Below are positions 34,147 through 45,038 of a DNA stretch of 64,000 nucleotides, piece after piece. The stretch spans positions 434,001-498,000 of the forward strand of contig JAWHQI010000273.1 in assembly GCA_033032865.1 (NCBI GenBank), in the 5' to 3' direction. Position numbers and translations under genes: made by a program. The stretch is from Dactylorhiza incarnata. Its lineage: Eukaryota > Streptophyta > Magnoliopsida > Asparagales > Orchidaceae. The notes beneath the pieces were generated by a model. It searched no databases, was not told the origin of the DNA, and saw only the letters and a program-made list of their open reading frames with translations. Each line of letters starts with the position of its first letter. Position 1 is the stretch's first letter.

Positions 34147-35212
34147 CTGTCACGACGTCTTTGGCTTTGATAGCCTCCTGTTGATCGAGACTAAAGACTC
34201 TGGGCTGCGGGGGAGCCATACGGGAAGCAGTGGACTCAGCAGCCTTCCCCTTCTCAGAATAAGCTGGCCCCGCCTTCTTCTCTGGCCTTGGAATCCCACT
34301 GCGGCAATCCCGCGAGAAATGGCCAGGCTTGCCACAAGTGAAACAAATAAGAGGGCCACGTCCAGATGACGCGCCCGAAGCAGAGGGCGCTGGCCCAGAT
34401 ACTCGAGCCTTCTTCCAGCGACTCAACCTCCGCAACTTTGCCGCACCCGGCGCTTTGCCCTCCGGCACTGCCTCGACCACAACCGCCTTGCCCTTTTCCC
34501 TGAGCATGTCCTGCTCAAGGGCTCGGGCTGAACCAACGAGGGTCGTGAAACCCTGCGTCAACGGCCCTGTCAGAAGATGCCGCAACTCAGTACGCAAACC
34601 TCCATAAAACCTGTTCACCCTTCTCTCCTCATCATCGAAAGAAGTTCCAGCATAGCGCCCGAGGCGGGTGAACTCATGCAAGTAGTCATCAACCAGTCTA
34701 CCACCCTGTGTTAGGGCCAAGAACTGGTTCTCCATCGCGATCTGCTGCGACTGAGGCACATACCTTGCGAGGAAGATTCTCGAGAACTCTTCCATCGTCA
34801 CATCAACCAGTCGCTTTCCCGCGAACTGGCGCCTCTCGACTTCATCCCACCACCGCCTAGCTTCCTTTTCTAGCAAGAAGGAAGCAAAGGTCACCTTCTG
34901 CGCTTCCTCCGACTGTGTCGCTGTCAGAATTTGCTTCACATGCGACAACCAGTCTTCGGCCTCAGCTGGGGATTCAACCCCGGTAAACGGAGGAGGTCGA
35001 AATCCCAGAAAATGCTTCAGCTGCTGCTCAGGAGCACGCCTCACTGGGACTTGCTCCACCCTTAGTGGCTCAGGGGCCACCTCTTGCACTAGCGGTTGGC
35101 CTTGCCTTTCAGGCTGGCCATTCAACGCAGCTAGAACGGCTTCAGTAACTAGCCGAACCAACTCAGCAGACGGAGCTGTAGGGGCCTCAGCAGACCCACT
35201 ACTCTCATGCAC
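34136..35212 (-). CDS. Element B: Gag
   Basis: An intact 358-residue frame from ATG 35212 to the TAA at 34136. It contains a proline/glutamine-rich start, [51 protein letters not shown] (gag core), [19 protein letters not shown], a zinc knuckle [14 protein letters not shown] and the tail [19 protein letters not shown]. The last three codons and the stop lie in the putative intron, so this is the product of unspliced RNA. Gag assembles the cytoplasmic particle that packages the element RNA. Confidence 0.9.
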   Translation of the reverse strand: MHESSGSAEAPTAPSAELVRLVTEAVLAALNGQPERQGQPLVQEVAPEPLRVEQVPVRRAPEQQLKHFLGFRPPPFTGVESPAEAEDWLSHVKQILTATQSEEAQKVTFASFLLEKEARRWWDEVERRQFAGKRLVDVTMEEFSRIFLARYVPQSQQIAMENQFLALTQGGRLVDDYLHEFTRLGRYAGTSFDDEERRVNRFYGGLRTELRHLLTGPLTQGFTTLVGSARALEQDMLREKGKAVVVEAVPEGKAPGAAKLRRLSRWKKARVSGPAPSASGASSGRGPLICFTCGKPGHFSRDCRSGIPRPEKKAGPAYSEKGKAAESTASRMAPPQPRVFSLDQQEAIKAKDVVTGTI

Positions 35213-35477
35213 ATCACGGGGACGCGACAGTCCTGCTGCACTTCGAGTGCCCTACACAAGTGCAACACACAGTTAGGCGACAGCACAGTCGCAACTAACA
35301 GCAAAAGGAACACTCAGGTTCCAAAATCATGCAATTATTGTTGGTTTGTTGTTACATTTTATTCCTAAGTGGACATTTTTGGGTTTATTTTACGTCTCAA
35401 CGGTAGCGCACACACGTGCTCACCACCCCTTAAAAGAATTCGTCCACGAATTCCTTAGAAGGATACGGAACCCTAGT

Positions 35478-35488
35478 GGCTGATACCA
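35478..35488 (-). other. Primer-binding site of element B
   Basis: Minus strand TGGTATCAGCC, initiator-Met type with changes at the end, three bases from the 5' LTR. Confidence 0.75.
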
Positions 35489-35491
35489 ATT

Positions 35492-37572
35492 TGTAACACC
35501 CCCATCCGTTAAGAAGCATATAGCAGAAGGTCCGGTCGGGGCCCCACGCCATATACTACAAAACAAACGGGAACGTCACTATTGAATATACAACGACACT
35601 ATACCACGAAGCCTAACTCAGAGCGTTCTATGCGGAAGTAAAAGAGAGAGAGATAGAATTATAAACCACAAGACCCGAACTCGGGTATGTCCACTTCTAT
35701 TAACTTGGAATAAAATGTTTTACAACACAAAAGAGGCACGACGGCCTTACAGTTTACCAACATCGGCGCGCAGGCCGGCCATACATGAAAAACAGAAGGA
35801 ACATCAAAGGCCTTCAAGGGCTGCAGCAGCGCAGGGGCTTCAGCCCGCCAAGTTCCCGCTTGGTCCAGCACCTGTACAACAAGCCCACCAAAAACGGTGG
35901 CAAAACAGGGCAACGGTCAGCTAAAGCTGACCAATTTATAACGACCTCACCCCTTCGAGGGGGTGGCAGTGCTAACCGTCCCTGCAAAACAGTCTCAACA
36001 GCATATACATATCTAAGAGTGCGACTAGACGAGCCCACAACATTTCATACATATGCAACAACACAAACGTGGGAATGGCCTCCACGTCTCGTGCACTCAG
36101 GCACTATTTGGTGTACTATGCCTTCCACCACCATCCACTCTTGATGGTTTTGCCCTTCGAGGCTAATGTCGACGGCCCGAATACCAGGGCTCCCCCGTGC
36201 TTTAATTGTGAACTTGCGCAGTCCGAAGACTCTTCCCCGTTGCCTCCCGACATGCTATTCGAGCCTTACTAATCAGGTGCTGCAATGGTTCGGGTGTAGG
36301 TTCGCCAAATGCCCGTTGTTCACACACTCGTTGTACAACACGAAATGCGGGTATAGCGTCCCCTCAGCCCAGGTATTCTCAATTAGCCGGCTCCACGGGC
36401 CGCTAAGTCATCCACCAGGACACCCTTACAGGTCGGGCACGCCGACCTCAGGTCCCCTCAACAGGTGGGCACAACAAACATCACCAGACCCATGTCTGGG
36501 AGATGTCGCCCAGGCGACATTCACTGTCGCCAGCGACAGTGCACAAACCCTAATTTGGCTTCTAGCTGTGGGTGCTTCCCGGGGCACACCCCCAGGCATT
36601 GCTGCACATGCAGTAGCACTCCCTAGCCTCAGAACACCCAAATTCATCAGAATCCAATTCTGGGGAGCTGTCGCCCAGGCGACAGTCACTGTCGCGCCGG
36701 CGACAGCTAGACAGAACTCCATTTCTGCCTTTTAACTTCGGGTGCTCCCCGGGGCACACCCCCGGGCGTTGCTGCGCATGCAGTAGCACTCTCTAGTCCT
36801 ACGTAGCAGGATAACAACACGGGGTTTTCCCCGAGCACGCACAATACCACAAGGCATCACCAATCCGGACGAACCGTCACGGATGGGCTTCACACAGCGC
36901 GCCTACGTCCGTATTACGCACGGACTCTATATGTATGCAACTTGGACGGGGATAACACAAATCGACCCGTCGGAGGCCACGACCTCACCCTTTTGAGTAG
37001 GGGCCTCAACGATGCAAGGGATTGGACTAAGGCATGTCCAAGAGATCGTAGAAAAGTTTGTTACCCTTAAACGCCTTGCCCTCCTCTACGCGTAGCCACC
37101 AACTTTGAAGGGATTGGATGAGTGTAGCTCCTCCAAACCCAAGCTCCAAGCTAGGGTTTTCTATTCACCTTCTTCTCCAAACTCCTCTCTCTCTCTCTCT
37201 CTCTTAAGAACCCTTAAGAAAATAAATGAAAAGAGAGGGATTTTCGGCCTTGTATGATGCCACCAAGCCTCCCAAGCCAAAACAAGCCACCAAAGTCAAA
37301 GTGCAATCAATGCCCTTGATTTCGGCCATAAAGTCCAAATTTGAGCTGTCGCCCGGCGACAGGCACTGTCGCCCGGCGACAGGCACTGTCGCCCGGCGAC
37401 AGGCACTGTCGCCCGGCGACAGCGACAATGAACCGACATTGACTAGTCAACGCCGTCCGACAGCTCACGGCAGAACCTTCTCAACAGAACGCTATCGCCC
37501 GGGCGACAGCCACTGTCGCCGGCGACAGCTCTGGATTCCAGATTTCTGAATTTTCAGATTTGGGGTCTTACA
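35492..37572 (-). repeat. 5' LTR of element B, full length
   Basis: TGTAACACCC...GTCTTACA, 2081 bp. Four tandem 19-base units CACTGTCGCCCGGCGACAG lie around 37345-37420, against fewer in the other LTR. A TATA-like GTTATAAATT (minus) is at 35933-35942. Its right end at 37572 abuts Sirevirus pol sequence directly. Confidence 0.96.
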
Positions 37573-39603
37573 CAATGATAAGAAATATCTAAGGAAATTT
37601 GAAGCAAAGGTTGCTGAAGGTATATTCCTTGGATACTCTCTTTCTAGTAAAGCATATAGAATTTATAACAAATCAACTCTTAAGATAGAAGAGTCCATGC
37701 ATGCTTCTTTTGATGAAACTAACATGTTAAATGACCTATACCAAAGATACTTTGCAGGTACCAGCTCTATGTGAAGAACTTAATGGATTGAATCTACATA
37801 ATGAAGAATCTCTACTCCCATCAACTCAAACTATTGAAGACAGTGAAGAAGAAGATAATCCAAAAGATCTTGCTGACAATTCTAATCAAGTGACAGCTGA
37901 TCAAATCCCTCAAGTGGAAACTCTTGCTGAACCCATCCCAATTGTTGATCACATCACAGTTAAAGATCATCCAATATCTCAAGTTATTGGAGACATCTCA
38001 GCAGGTGTTCAAACAAGGCATCAACTAAACCAAAATCAGATGCATACTTGTTTCTTATCACAGATTGAACCTCAATCCATAAAAGATGCATAACAAGATC
38101 CAAACTGGATTCTTGCAATGCAAGAGGAACTCAATCAATTTGAAAGGAACAAAGTTTGGGATTTGGTTCCAAGACCAAAGGGTTATCTAGTTATTGGCAC
38201 CAAATGGGTCTTTAGGAACAAGCTAGATGATCAAGGCTTAATAATCAGAAATAAAGCAAGATTGGTAGCCCAAGGATACTCTCAGGAAGAAGGAATTGAT
38301 TATGATCAAACCTTTGCTCCTGTTGCTAGACTTGAAGCTATCAGGATATTTCTTGTCTTTGCTGCTTTCAAAAAGTTCAAAGTATATCAGATGGATGTGA
38401 AGAATGCTTTTTTAAATGAAGATATCAAAGAAGGAGTATATGTGGAACAACCACCAGATTTTATCTCTCCAACTCTCTCTTCATATGTCTTTAAGCTTAA
38501 TAAAGCTCCTATGGTCTCAAGCAAGCTCCCAGAGCATGGTATGAGACCCTAGCTAATTTTCTTTTAGAGATCAAGTTCTGTCGAGGCAATGTTGATAAAA
38601 CCTTATTTTTCAGAAAAACATAAAAATCAAACCTTACTAGTTCAAATTTATGTAGATGATATTATATTTGGCTCTACTGATTCAAATTTATGCAAAAGGT
38701 TTTCTGACCTAATGCAATCCAAATTTGAAATGAGTAGTATGGGTGAGTTATCTTACTTCTTTGGCCTTCATATGAAGCAAACTCCTAATGACATATTCAT
38801 ATCACAATCCAAGTATGCTAAGGAATTAGTGAAAAGATTTGGTATGTCTGATGCTTCTTCTATGAAAACACCCATGCCCTCCAATGCTGTTGTAAACAAT
38901 GATGAATCAGGGAAACCTGTTGATCAAAAAGTGTATAGAGCAATTGTTGGCTCTTTACTTTACTTAACAGCTAGTAGACCAGACATAATATTTGCTACAT
39001 GCATTTGTGCTAGGTTCCAAGTTAACCCCAAAGAATCTCATCTTATTTTATTAAAAAGAATTTTGAGATATATAAAGGGTTGCCCAAATCTAGGACTTTG
39101 GTATGCAACTGCATCAGAATTTGAATTAACTGGATTCTCAGATTCTGATTATGCTGGATGCAGAGTAGACAGGAAAAGCACATCAGGAACTTGCCAGTTT
39201 CTTGGTGATAAGCTTGTGTCTTGGTTTTGTAAGAAAAAGACATCTGTGTCTACATCAACAGCTGAAGCAGAATATATTGTTGCTGGCAGTTGCTGCTCAC
39301 AGATTTTGTGAATACAAAATCAACTCCTACAATATGGTATCAACTTAAATAAATCAATCATATTTTGTGACAATACTAGTGCAATATCTATAGCACAAAA
39401 TCCAGTACTCTATAGTTGGATTAAACACATAGAAATTAGGCACCACTTTATCAGAGATAATGTGGATAAAAATAAAATTTGCTTACAATTTATTCCTACT
39501 GACTTACAAATGGCTGATATTTTCACCAAACCTTTGGATGAAAAGAAGCACATCTTCTTTATAAATCAGCTAGGAATGATAGATGGAGATTCAATACATT
39601 AAA
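37573..39603 (+). pseudogene. Sirevirus 1 pol: integrase tail, RT and RNase H
   Basis: Starts mid-gene with FEAKVAEGIFLGYS and SKAYRIYNKSTL (integrase C-terminal domain), then a variable linker. RT follows with [54 protein letters not shown] and VQIYVDDIIFG (catalytic DD near 38660). RNase H follows with GFSDSDYAGCRVDRKSTSG, STAEAEYI, and TDLQMADIFTKPL. Frameshifts lie near 37720, 38505 and 38615; stops at 38091 and 39309. Pol ends with TAA at about 39601-39603. Confidence 0.92.
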
Positions 39604-39959
39604 AAAATTTATATTTTCTTATCCCCTCATTTTTCGTCGAACGAAGAACGACGAAAATTAGTCGTTCGTCGAACGGAGATCGGCAAAACCTATTAGATCC
39701 AGAGATCGGGAAGTCAGCTCGTTTGTCGAACTGAGATCGACGAAAGTTTATTTTTTATCGACCACAGTTTGATGAAGCCCATGACTCTTCGACTTCTGTT
39801 CTTATTAGGTTTAGCCGAACCCAGTTCAACGAAAGTTTGCGCCTTCTCCGATCTCTTTCTTTAAAATCAAAACTTTGATTTCATTTCGTCTTTGCGCCTA
39901 CAGAACTTGCTCTTGCCTCCAGTTCCCTTGCACTTGATCTTTTTCTATTGCAGGTACCA
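39604..39959 (+). promoter_or_regulatory. Leader of the env-like gene: palindromes, pyrimidine tract and TTGCAGGTACC
   Basis: After the pol stop come several copies of TTCGTCGAA / TCGACGAA (39634-39840), the same palindrome as in this element's LTR. Next is a pyrimidine-rich stretch ending CTTTTTCTATTGCAG, then GTACCA and the ATG at 39960. The CAG preceded by pyrimidines looks like a 3' splice site. Sirevirus 2 has the same arrangement at 56034-56530. Confidence 0.6.
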
Positions 39960-42599
39960 ATGGCAATCTCTCAGGCATTGATCTCGTCAATGAAGTTTGA
40001 TGCAGGCTCTGACATAGACATGGAGTCGTTTGCTCATTCTGGCCAGATTTTCCAGGACATTCTTCAACTTTTTGAAGAACAGCAGTTGCGGAAGTTTATG
40101 ACTACACAGATAAAGCTTCCAGTTGCAGAGATAAAGGAATGGGTGCACACCATTCAGTCACTGAATGCAACATCCATATCAGGAACAATCTCAGGAAATC
40201 AGGTCTCTCATTCCCCAAAAGTTTTAACATAAGTTTTTGGTTTGATAAATGGTGATGATGATTTAGATATCACCTCTGATGAGTTTAATGCTGAATTAGT
40301 CAAAATGGGTCACTCCAGTGGAAACCCTAATCATCTTCTGAAAAAGAATTTGTCAGTTGAATACAAATTCTTGGCTGACGTATTTGACAAGGTTTTACTA
40401 GGAAAAACCTCTGGTCATGATTATATTCCCAGACACCAATTTCTGTTGATGGTGGTCTTGGTGGAGAAGAAGCATGTGAATTGGGGATTGATTCTCTTTG
40501 AATCAATCAAGAAGAAGCAAAGCAAATTCAGTGCTTGCTATGGCAGGATCTTAGGCATTGTTCTTCAAGCAAAATGCCCAGAGCTGTTGGTATCTCCAAC
40601 AGTCTTTATCAATGCAAGCAAGAGGTTGACTCCAGCTCTCTTTGGTAAGTGGGAGAGAGTGATTCCCAAGAGGACTCCAAGGGCAGAATCTTCCAGGAAA
40701 GCTTCTGAAATCACAAGGGCCGACATAGCCACTCCCTACCCTACCAGAAGTTTCTCTCCCTGAATCTTCAACTCCACTCCCTTCTCAACCTCTTCAGAAC
40801 ACCACTACTGAAGAAGTTCTTCCCTCCAATCCTCCCATAAACACTCCTTCCTCATTTCCTTCTTCTCCTCCTCTCCAGACAAATCAGTTTGCAGAGCCTC
40901 CATCATCATCTATTCCAAATGTTGATTCTTTTCCCCCTCCATCATTTGACCTCTTATCTCCTCAACATACTCCACCTCAATCTCCCATCCCCGAAGATAA
41001 TCTTCCACCCATTTCAGATGCCACTAACATCTTCCTACCCTCCTTCATTCCATCTTCTTCCATTCCCCCCATCCACATCTTCTCAACATACATCTGATTT
41101 TGTGTATGTTGATTTCTCTTCTATTGCTGACCAAATTTTCACTCATATCTCTCCTAGGCTAACTGCTCTCCTAGATGAAAAGTTAGCTCCAGTTCTTCAA
41201 GCTATATCTGACCTATCTTTTAAGCTTGCATCCTTCCCTCCCTCCTCATCCTATGTCCCTTCTTCTAGGGGCCTAGATTCAGGTCTCCCTAAAACTAGGC
41301 AGGGGGAGATGGTTAATGAAGAAGCTCCATTTGATGCAGAATCAGATATAGTTATTGATTCAGATATTACAGATTCAGTAGCAGCTTCAGAGTTATTCAT
41401 TCCTGTCATAGATTCAGTGAATAATATATCTATTAATCTCTCAATAGATATTATTTCTTTATTATCAAATTTCAATTCAGTTTTCAGCAGGCTGCCTAAG
41501 CCTCAAGATTTTTCAAAAGCTATAGTTCCCTATACAGCTCCAATAGATACAGTTTTATTAAAGAAAATCATCAAAAGTTTTCAAGATCCAGTTCAGGTTC
41601 CAGTTACAGTTGCAGTAACAGAAGAAGTTGGTTTGGTGAATTCACCTCCAACCTTTGTGTATGATGATTCTCCGCTTCCAGAGGATGTTGAGCAAGATTT
41701 GGATATTGCTCTTAAAGATCTTGATGGCCTATATGATAACCCTGCTCAATTTTCCTGATGATGATGATAATGATGATTCTGATGATTCAGATTCAAAATC
41801 TTCAAAAAAAAGGAAATCCATAAGTAAAGCAAAGGCTGTTTCCAAACCTCCCTCTTCAACTAATGATACTCCCTATTACATTTTGAATAACATTACTCTT
41901 ACAAAGGATTCAACAGCATGGATGAGATTTTCTAGGAATGAGAATAAAAGGAGAAAGAAAATGAAGAAATCAGGATTCTACTCTGACAAACCAGTCAAGT
42001 TTAATCCTCCTCCTCCAGCAGCAGGCTCAGCAAGCATGTCTTCTTCCTCTCAGAAATCTATCCCTCAGCATTCAAGAATATCAGGAGAAAGTCATAGAAG
42101 CTCAAGTGTCTCTTATAGTTCAAGATCAGCCAGAGCTCCTCCTTCAGGATCTGCCAGACCTCTTTCCTCAGTTTATAAATATCATGTCTCTGATGGTTCC
42201 TTTCACAGGAAAAGAAATTCTCATGAAAAATTTTCATATCAGTCCAGTGAAATTGATGAAAGGTCTCCTTCTCCAATTAATCCAGAATTAGAAAAGAATG
42301 CTTATATGGCTACATACAAAGAAACTATTGCTACATCTCCGATAAATAAAGCAAAAACAGAAGGAAAATATTACTCTCAGTATTCAACTATGTCTGAATT
42401 CAGAAGAAAAGAATTTGAAAGATACAGCTCAAGGCATCTCTTTAATGCTGAAGATTATTTAAGGTTGCACCCAGCTGCAGTGTTTCCTCATGCTTCATCT
42501 CAAACACTGCTGGGAGCAAATGATCTTTATATGAGCAAAAGAGAATCAGAAAATCCAAACAGGGAAATCATTTTTAAGCCTTCCTCAAAGAAAGAGTAA
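39960..42599 (+). pseudogene. Sirevirus 1 env-like gene
   Basis: About 880 codons from ATG 39960 (MAISQALISSMKFDAGSDID) in pieces: 39960-40232, 40242-40763 (same frame, one TAA between), a shifted proline/serine-rich stretch, 41050-41758 (SDFVYVDFSSIADQIF ...) and 41745-42599 (acidic DDDDNDDSDDSD, then a basic serine-rich end). The N-terminal half matches the Sirevirus 2 gene, e.g. EYKFLADVFDKVLLGKTSGHD against EYRFLADIVGKVLLCKISAHD. The gene's position after pol is why it is called env-like; I see no signal peptide or clear membrane segment, so an envelope role is unproven. Confidence 0.8.
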
Positions 42600-42772
42600 A
42601 GCTCTTGTTTGTTTTGGTTTTGCTAATTTCTGCTTTTAGTGTAAAGCTCTCTAAACTCAAAGTACTGTATTTTTCTATCTGCTGAAATGAATTTAAATTC
42701 TGTCAGATATATATGTTCTGTGTTTGTTGTTTGTTTTATTATTTGATTTTGTCAAATAGTATCATAACCCAA

Positions 42773-42784
42773 ATAGGGGGAGAT
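42773..42784 (+). other. Polypurine tract of Sirevirus 1
   Basis: AATAGGGGGAGAT directly before the 3' LTR TGTTGG; primes plus-strand DNA synthesis. Confidence 0.85.
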
Positions 42785-44338
42785 TGTTGGAACAACCCTA
42801 TTACTGATTTGGGCTAGGATCACTATCTGTGATTAGGACTCAAGTTGACCCCATTGTATAGTCTTAGGGTCAAGGTCTATGTTTGTCTAAGTCAGCTAGA
42901 ACTTAGGAAAATTCCAAGTTTCTGTGTTCGACGAACATCTTTCTGCGTTCGACGAACTCTTTCCTGTGTTCGATAAATGTCGTGTATCAGTTCGACGAAC
43001 TTGTTCTCCAGCTCGACGAAATCAGTCTTTCAAGCAGTTCTGCAGATTCTATCTCTCAGTTCGACGAACTCCAGATTGAGATCGACGAACTCCAGATTGA
43101 GATCGACGAACTCAGCTTTATGTTCGACGAATGAGTATCTAAGTGTTCAGTTCGACGAACTCAGCTTTCTGTTCGACGAACTCAACTTTTTGTTCGACGA
43201 AATTCCTTTTGAGCTTGACAATTTCTGATGAATCAGTTATCTCTTTTCTCTGAACTCAGATCGACTATCCAGCAACGGATCTATTCATCTATTTGGACTT
43301 ATTCATTACCAGATAAGTCAAGATTTGATCTTTCCTTTTAATATTCCTTTCTACTCTCTTCTTTCGAGAATGTAGCCGTTGACATATTTTGGAAAAGAAA
43401 ACTTTCATAGAAAAGGAATTAATGTTTTTGCAGAGTTGCCATTGCAGTCCCCAAGAAAAATTTAATTCATATTATTTTATTCCTTAACCAGAAGATTTGA
43501 ATTTAAAAAAAAAATCAGTCATATATCTCTAAGAAAAAGGATGAAGAAGTAAGACAAGTAAGACCAGAATAGAGAAGTAACATACTTGTGAAATACAAAA
43601 AGTCAAAAAGAAATACAGAGATCTTCATCAACAGCAGCATTTTTTCATTTTCTGAGAACAACAAAAAACTTTTCTCAGTTTCAGCTGCTGGTTCTTAATC
43701 TTCAAGAGCAACAATAATCTGAGAAACATCTTCTCTCAGATTCATCTGCTATCAAGGAAGATCCTTTACATCCAAGAGAAAGCTCCATCCATTATCTGTC
43801 AAGAATTTCTATCAGACAGGGGGAGCTTTACAACAACAGCATCCACTAGTCTTCTCTCAGATCTTGTTGACAGAGAAGAACTTCATAAACACCTTTTTGT
43901 TTATTCTTTTTTCCCCATCTTGTACAAGGTTCTAACTCCCTTCAAAAGTTAACCTTTGGTGGCAGGGCACCTGATCAAAAACCTGTGGTTTGGTTTGAGC
44001 ACCTGATCAAAAGCTCAGTGGTGTTTGGGCACCTGATCAAAAATCCCAGTTGTGATAGGGCACCTGAACAAAAATCTAGTGGATTCCTACCGAGGGTGGT
44101 AGAAGAGTAGATGTACCCAGATTGATTGGGAAACTACTATAGATCCTTGTGTCTGCTGTGATTGTGTTTTTCTTTCTGTACTGTGTTGTGCTGTGTTGTT
44201 TTTGTTTTGCTTTTATACTCACTCTATTACACATACACATATCATTATTTTAATTCCGCTATAAAATAAGTTAAAAACTTTTAATACTCTATTCACCCCC
44301 ACTGTAGAGTAAATCTAAGATCTAATACCTCACTTTCA
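42785..44338 (+). repeat. 3' LTR of Sirevirus 1
   Basis: 1554 bp, partner of 25273-26796. One extra 21-base unit with a TCGACGAAC palindrome near 43085-43100, otherwise nearly identical. The 34-bp repeats are at about 43965-44080. Confidence 0.95.
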
Positions 44339-44343
44339 CTCAT

Positions 44344-44680
44344 GTTTCGTCGGCCACTCTGGCGCCATTCCTGTAGGTAACCGCCCCCCAGCCGGTTTCA
44401 CCACTTCCGATTGTCACAACTCACATTCAGTGGGCACACTTGCCCCGCCTCCAGCCATTATGCATGACATTCTCTCACCAGCTAGCGACCCGCCACGCCA
44501 GATCCATGTAGCCCTTCATGACATCTATGAGCACGATGACGGCCTACTGCTTGTTGTGGTCTCCGCCACAGCGACTCATTACGGGGAACTGTTCTGGATG
44601 AAAATTATGGAATCATATGATCACGCAGTGCAAGTCTCGTTCGAGCTTAAGGACAAGCTTGATTTGACGGACGGGCGAGA
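44344..44680 (+). other. Interior of the small LTR element, right part
   Basis: Continues the interior cut at 25272. A frame from 44430 (105 codons) has no domain I recognise. It ends in purine-rich GACGGACGGGCGAGA, a plausible polypurine tract before the 3' LTR. Confidence 0.6.
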
Positions 44681-44912
44681 TGTTATGGGCTTCTGTTATG
44701 GGCTTCTATTATGGGCTTCATACCCAGTTATTATGATGCGTATTTAGTCATTGTGGTGTATCTTTCATTATGTTTATTGTCTTTGATGTCATAGTCCAAG
44801 TGTTTTTATGTTTTATTATGATGTGTCTTTAACTACGTCTATACCATTACGTCTATACCATTGTATCTCTTATTTAAGGGCCCCCTTAGGCTAGTTGAAT
44901 GGCAAGCAAGAA
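44681..44912 (+). repeat. 3' LTR of the small element, truncated
   Basis: Starts TGTTATGGGCTTC, which is repeated nearly in tandem three times, then matches 24445-24626. The match is lost at about 44912, so the last about 150 bp of the LTR are missing or too diverged. Confidence 0.75.
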
Positions 44913-45038
44913 CGCCGCTATTCTGTGCTTGCATAAAAAAATAGCCAAACGGGTCTTAATTTGTATGCGGAGCTTTGGAAGTTCTTAAGCTTTCTATTTA
45001 AGCGTTGTTATTATTTCCTTTTCTTCTGCCATCTGAAG

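Larger units (their letters stand above)
28554..37572 (-). mobile_element. Tekay-like Ty3/gypsy element B, nearly intact
   Basis: LTRs are 28554-30593 (first about 52 bp missing) and 35492-37572, TGTAACACCCCC...GGGGTCTTACA. They differ by roughly a dozen substitutions plus a 47-bp indel and a repeat-number change, so this is a young insertion. The minus-strand interior has primer site, gag, intron, protease, RT, RNase H, integrase, chromodomain-like end and polypurine tract. Pol is broken by only two in-frame stops. It lies in Sirevirus 1 pol. Confidence 0.96.
25273..44338 (+). mobile_element. Sirevirus 1: Ty1/copia element with env-like gene, split by gypsy element B
   Basis: LTRs 25273-26796 and 42785-44338 share TGTTGGAACAACCC starts and CTTTCA ends, with ctcct (25268-25272) and ctcat (44339-44343) as a 4-of-5 target duplication. 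Order is LTR, primer site, gag, [other LTR fragment and gypsy element B], RT, RNase H, palindrome-rich leader, env-like gene, polypurine tract, LTR. An extra gene after pol and palindromic LTR repeats are Sirevirus traits. Protease and most of integrase were lost at the left junction with element B. Confidence 0.95.
24412..44912 (+). mobile_element. Small non-autonomous LTR element, split by Sirevirus 1
   Basis: 5' LTR 24412-24782, primer site, interior 24783-25272 and, beyond the Sirevirus, 44344-44680, then a truncated 3' LTR. Without the Sirevirus the interior is about 0.83 kb and has no pol, so the element depended on others. A short gag-like start MTSEVARHEYWENKIAS is at 24937. The Sirevirus insertion is marked by ctcct/ctcat. 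Confidence 0.75.

Noticed and set aside
36166..36735. 189-codon open frame in the LTR of element B, and similar frames at 28730-29672
   Set aside because: They recur in both LTRs simply because the LTRs are identical; no domain, and the region holds the palindrome array. I treat them as chance frames.
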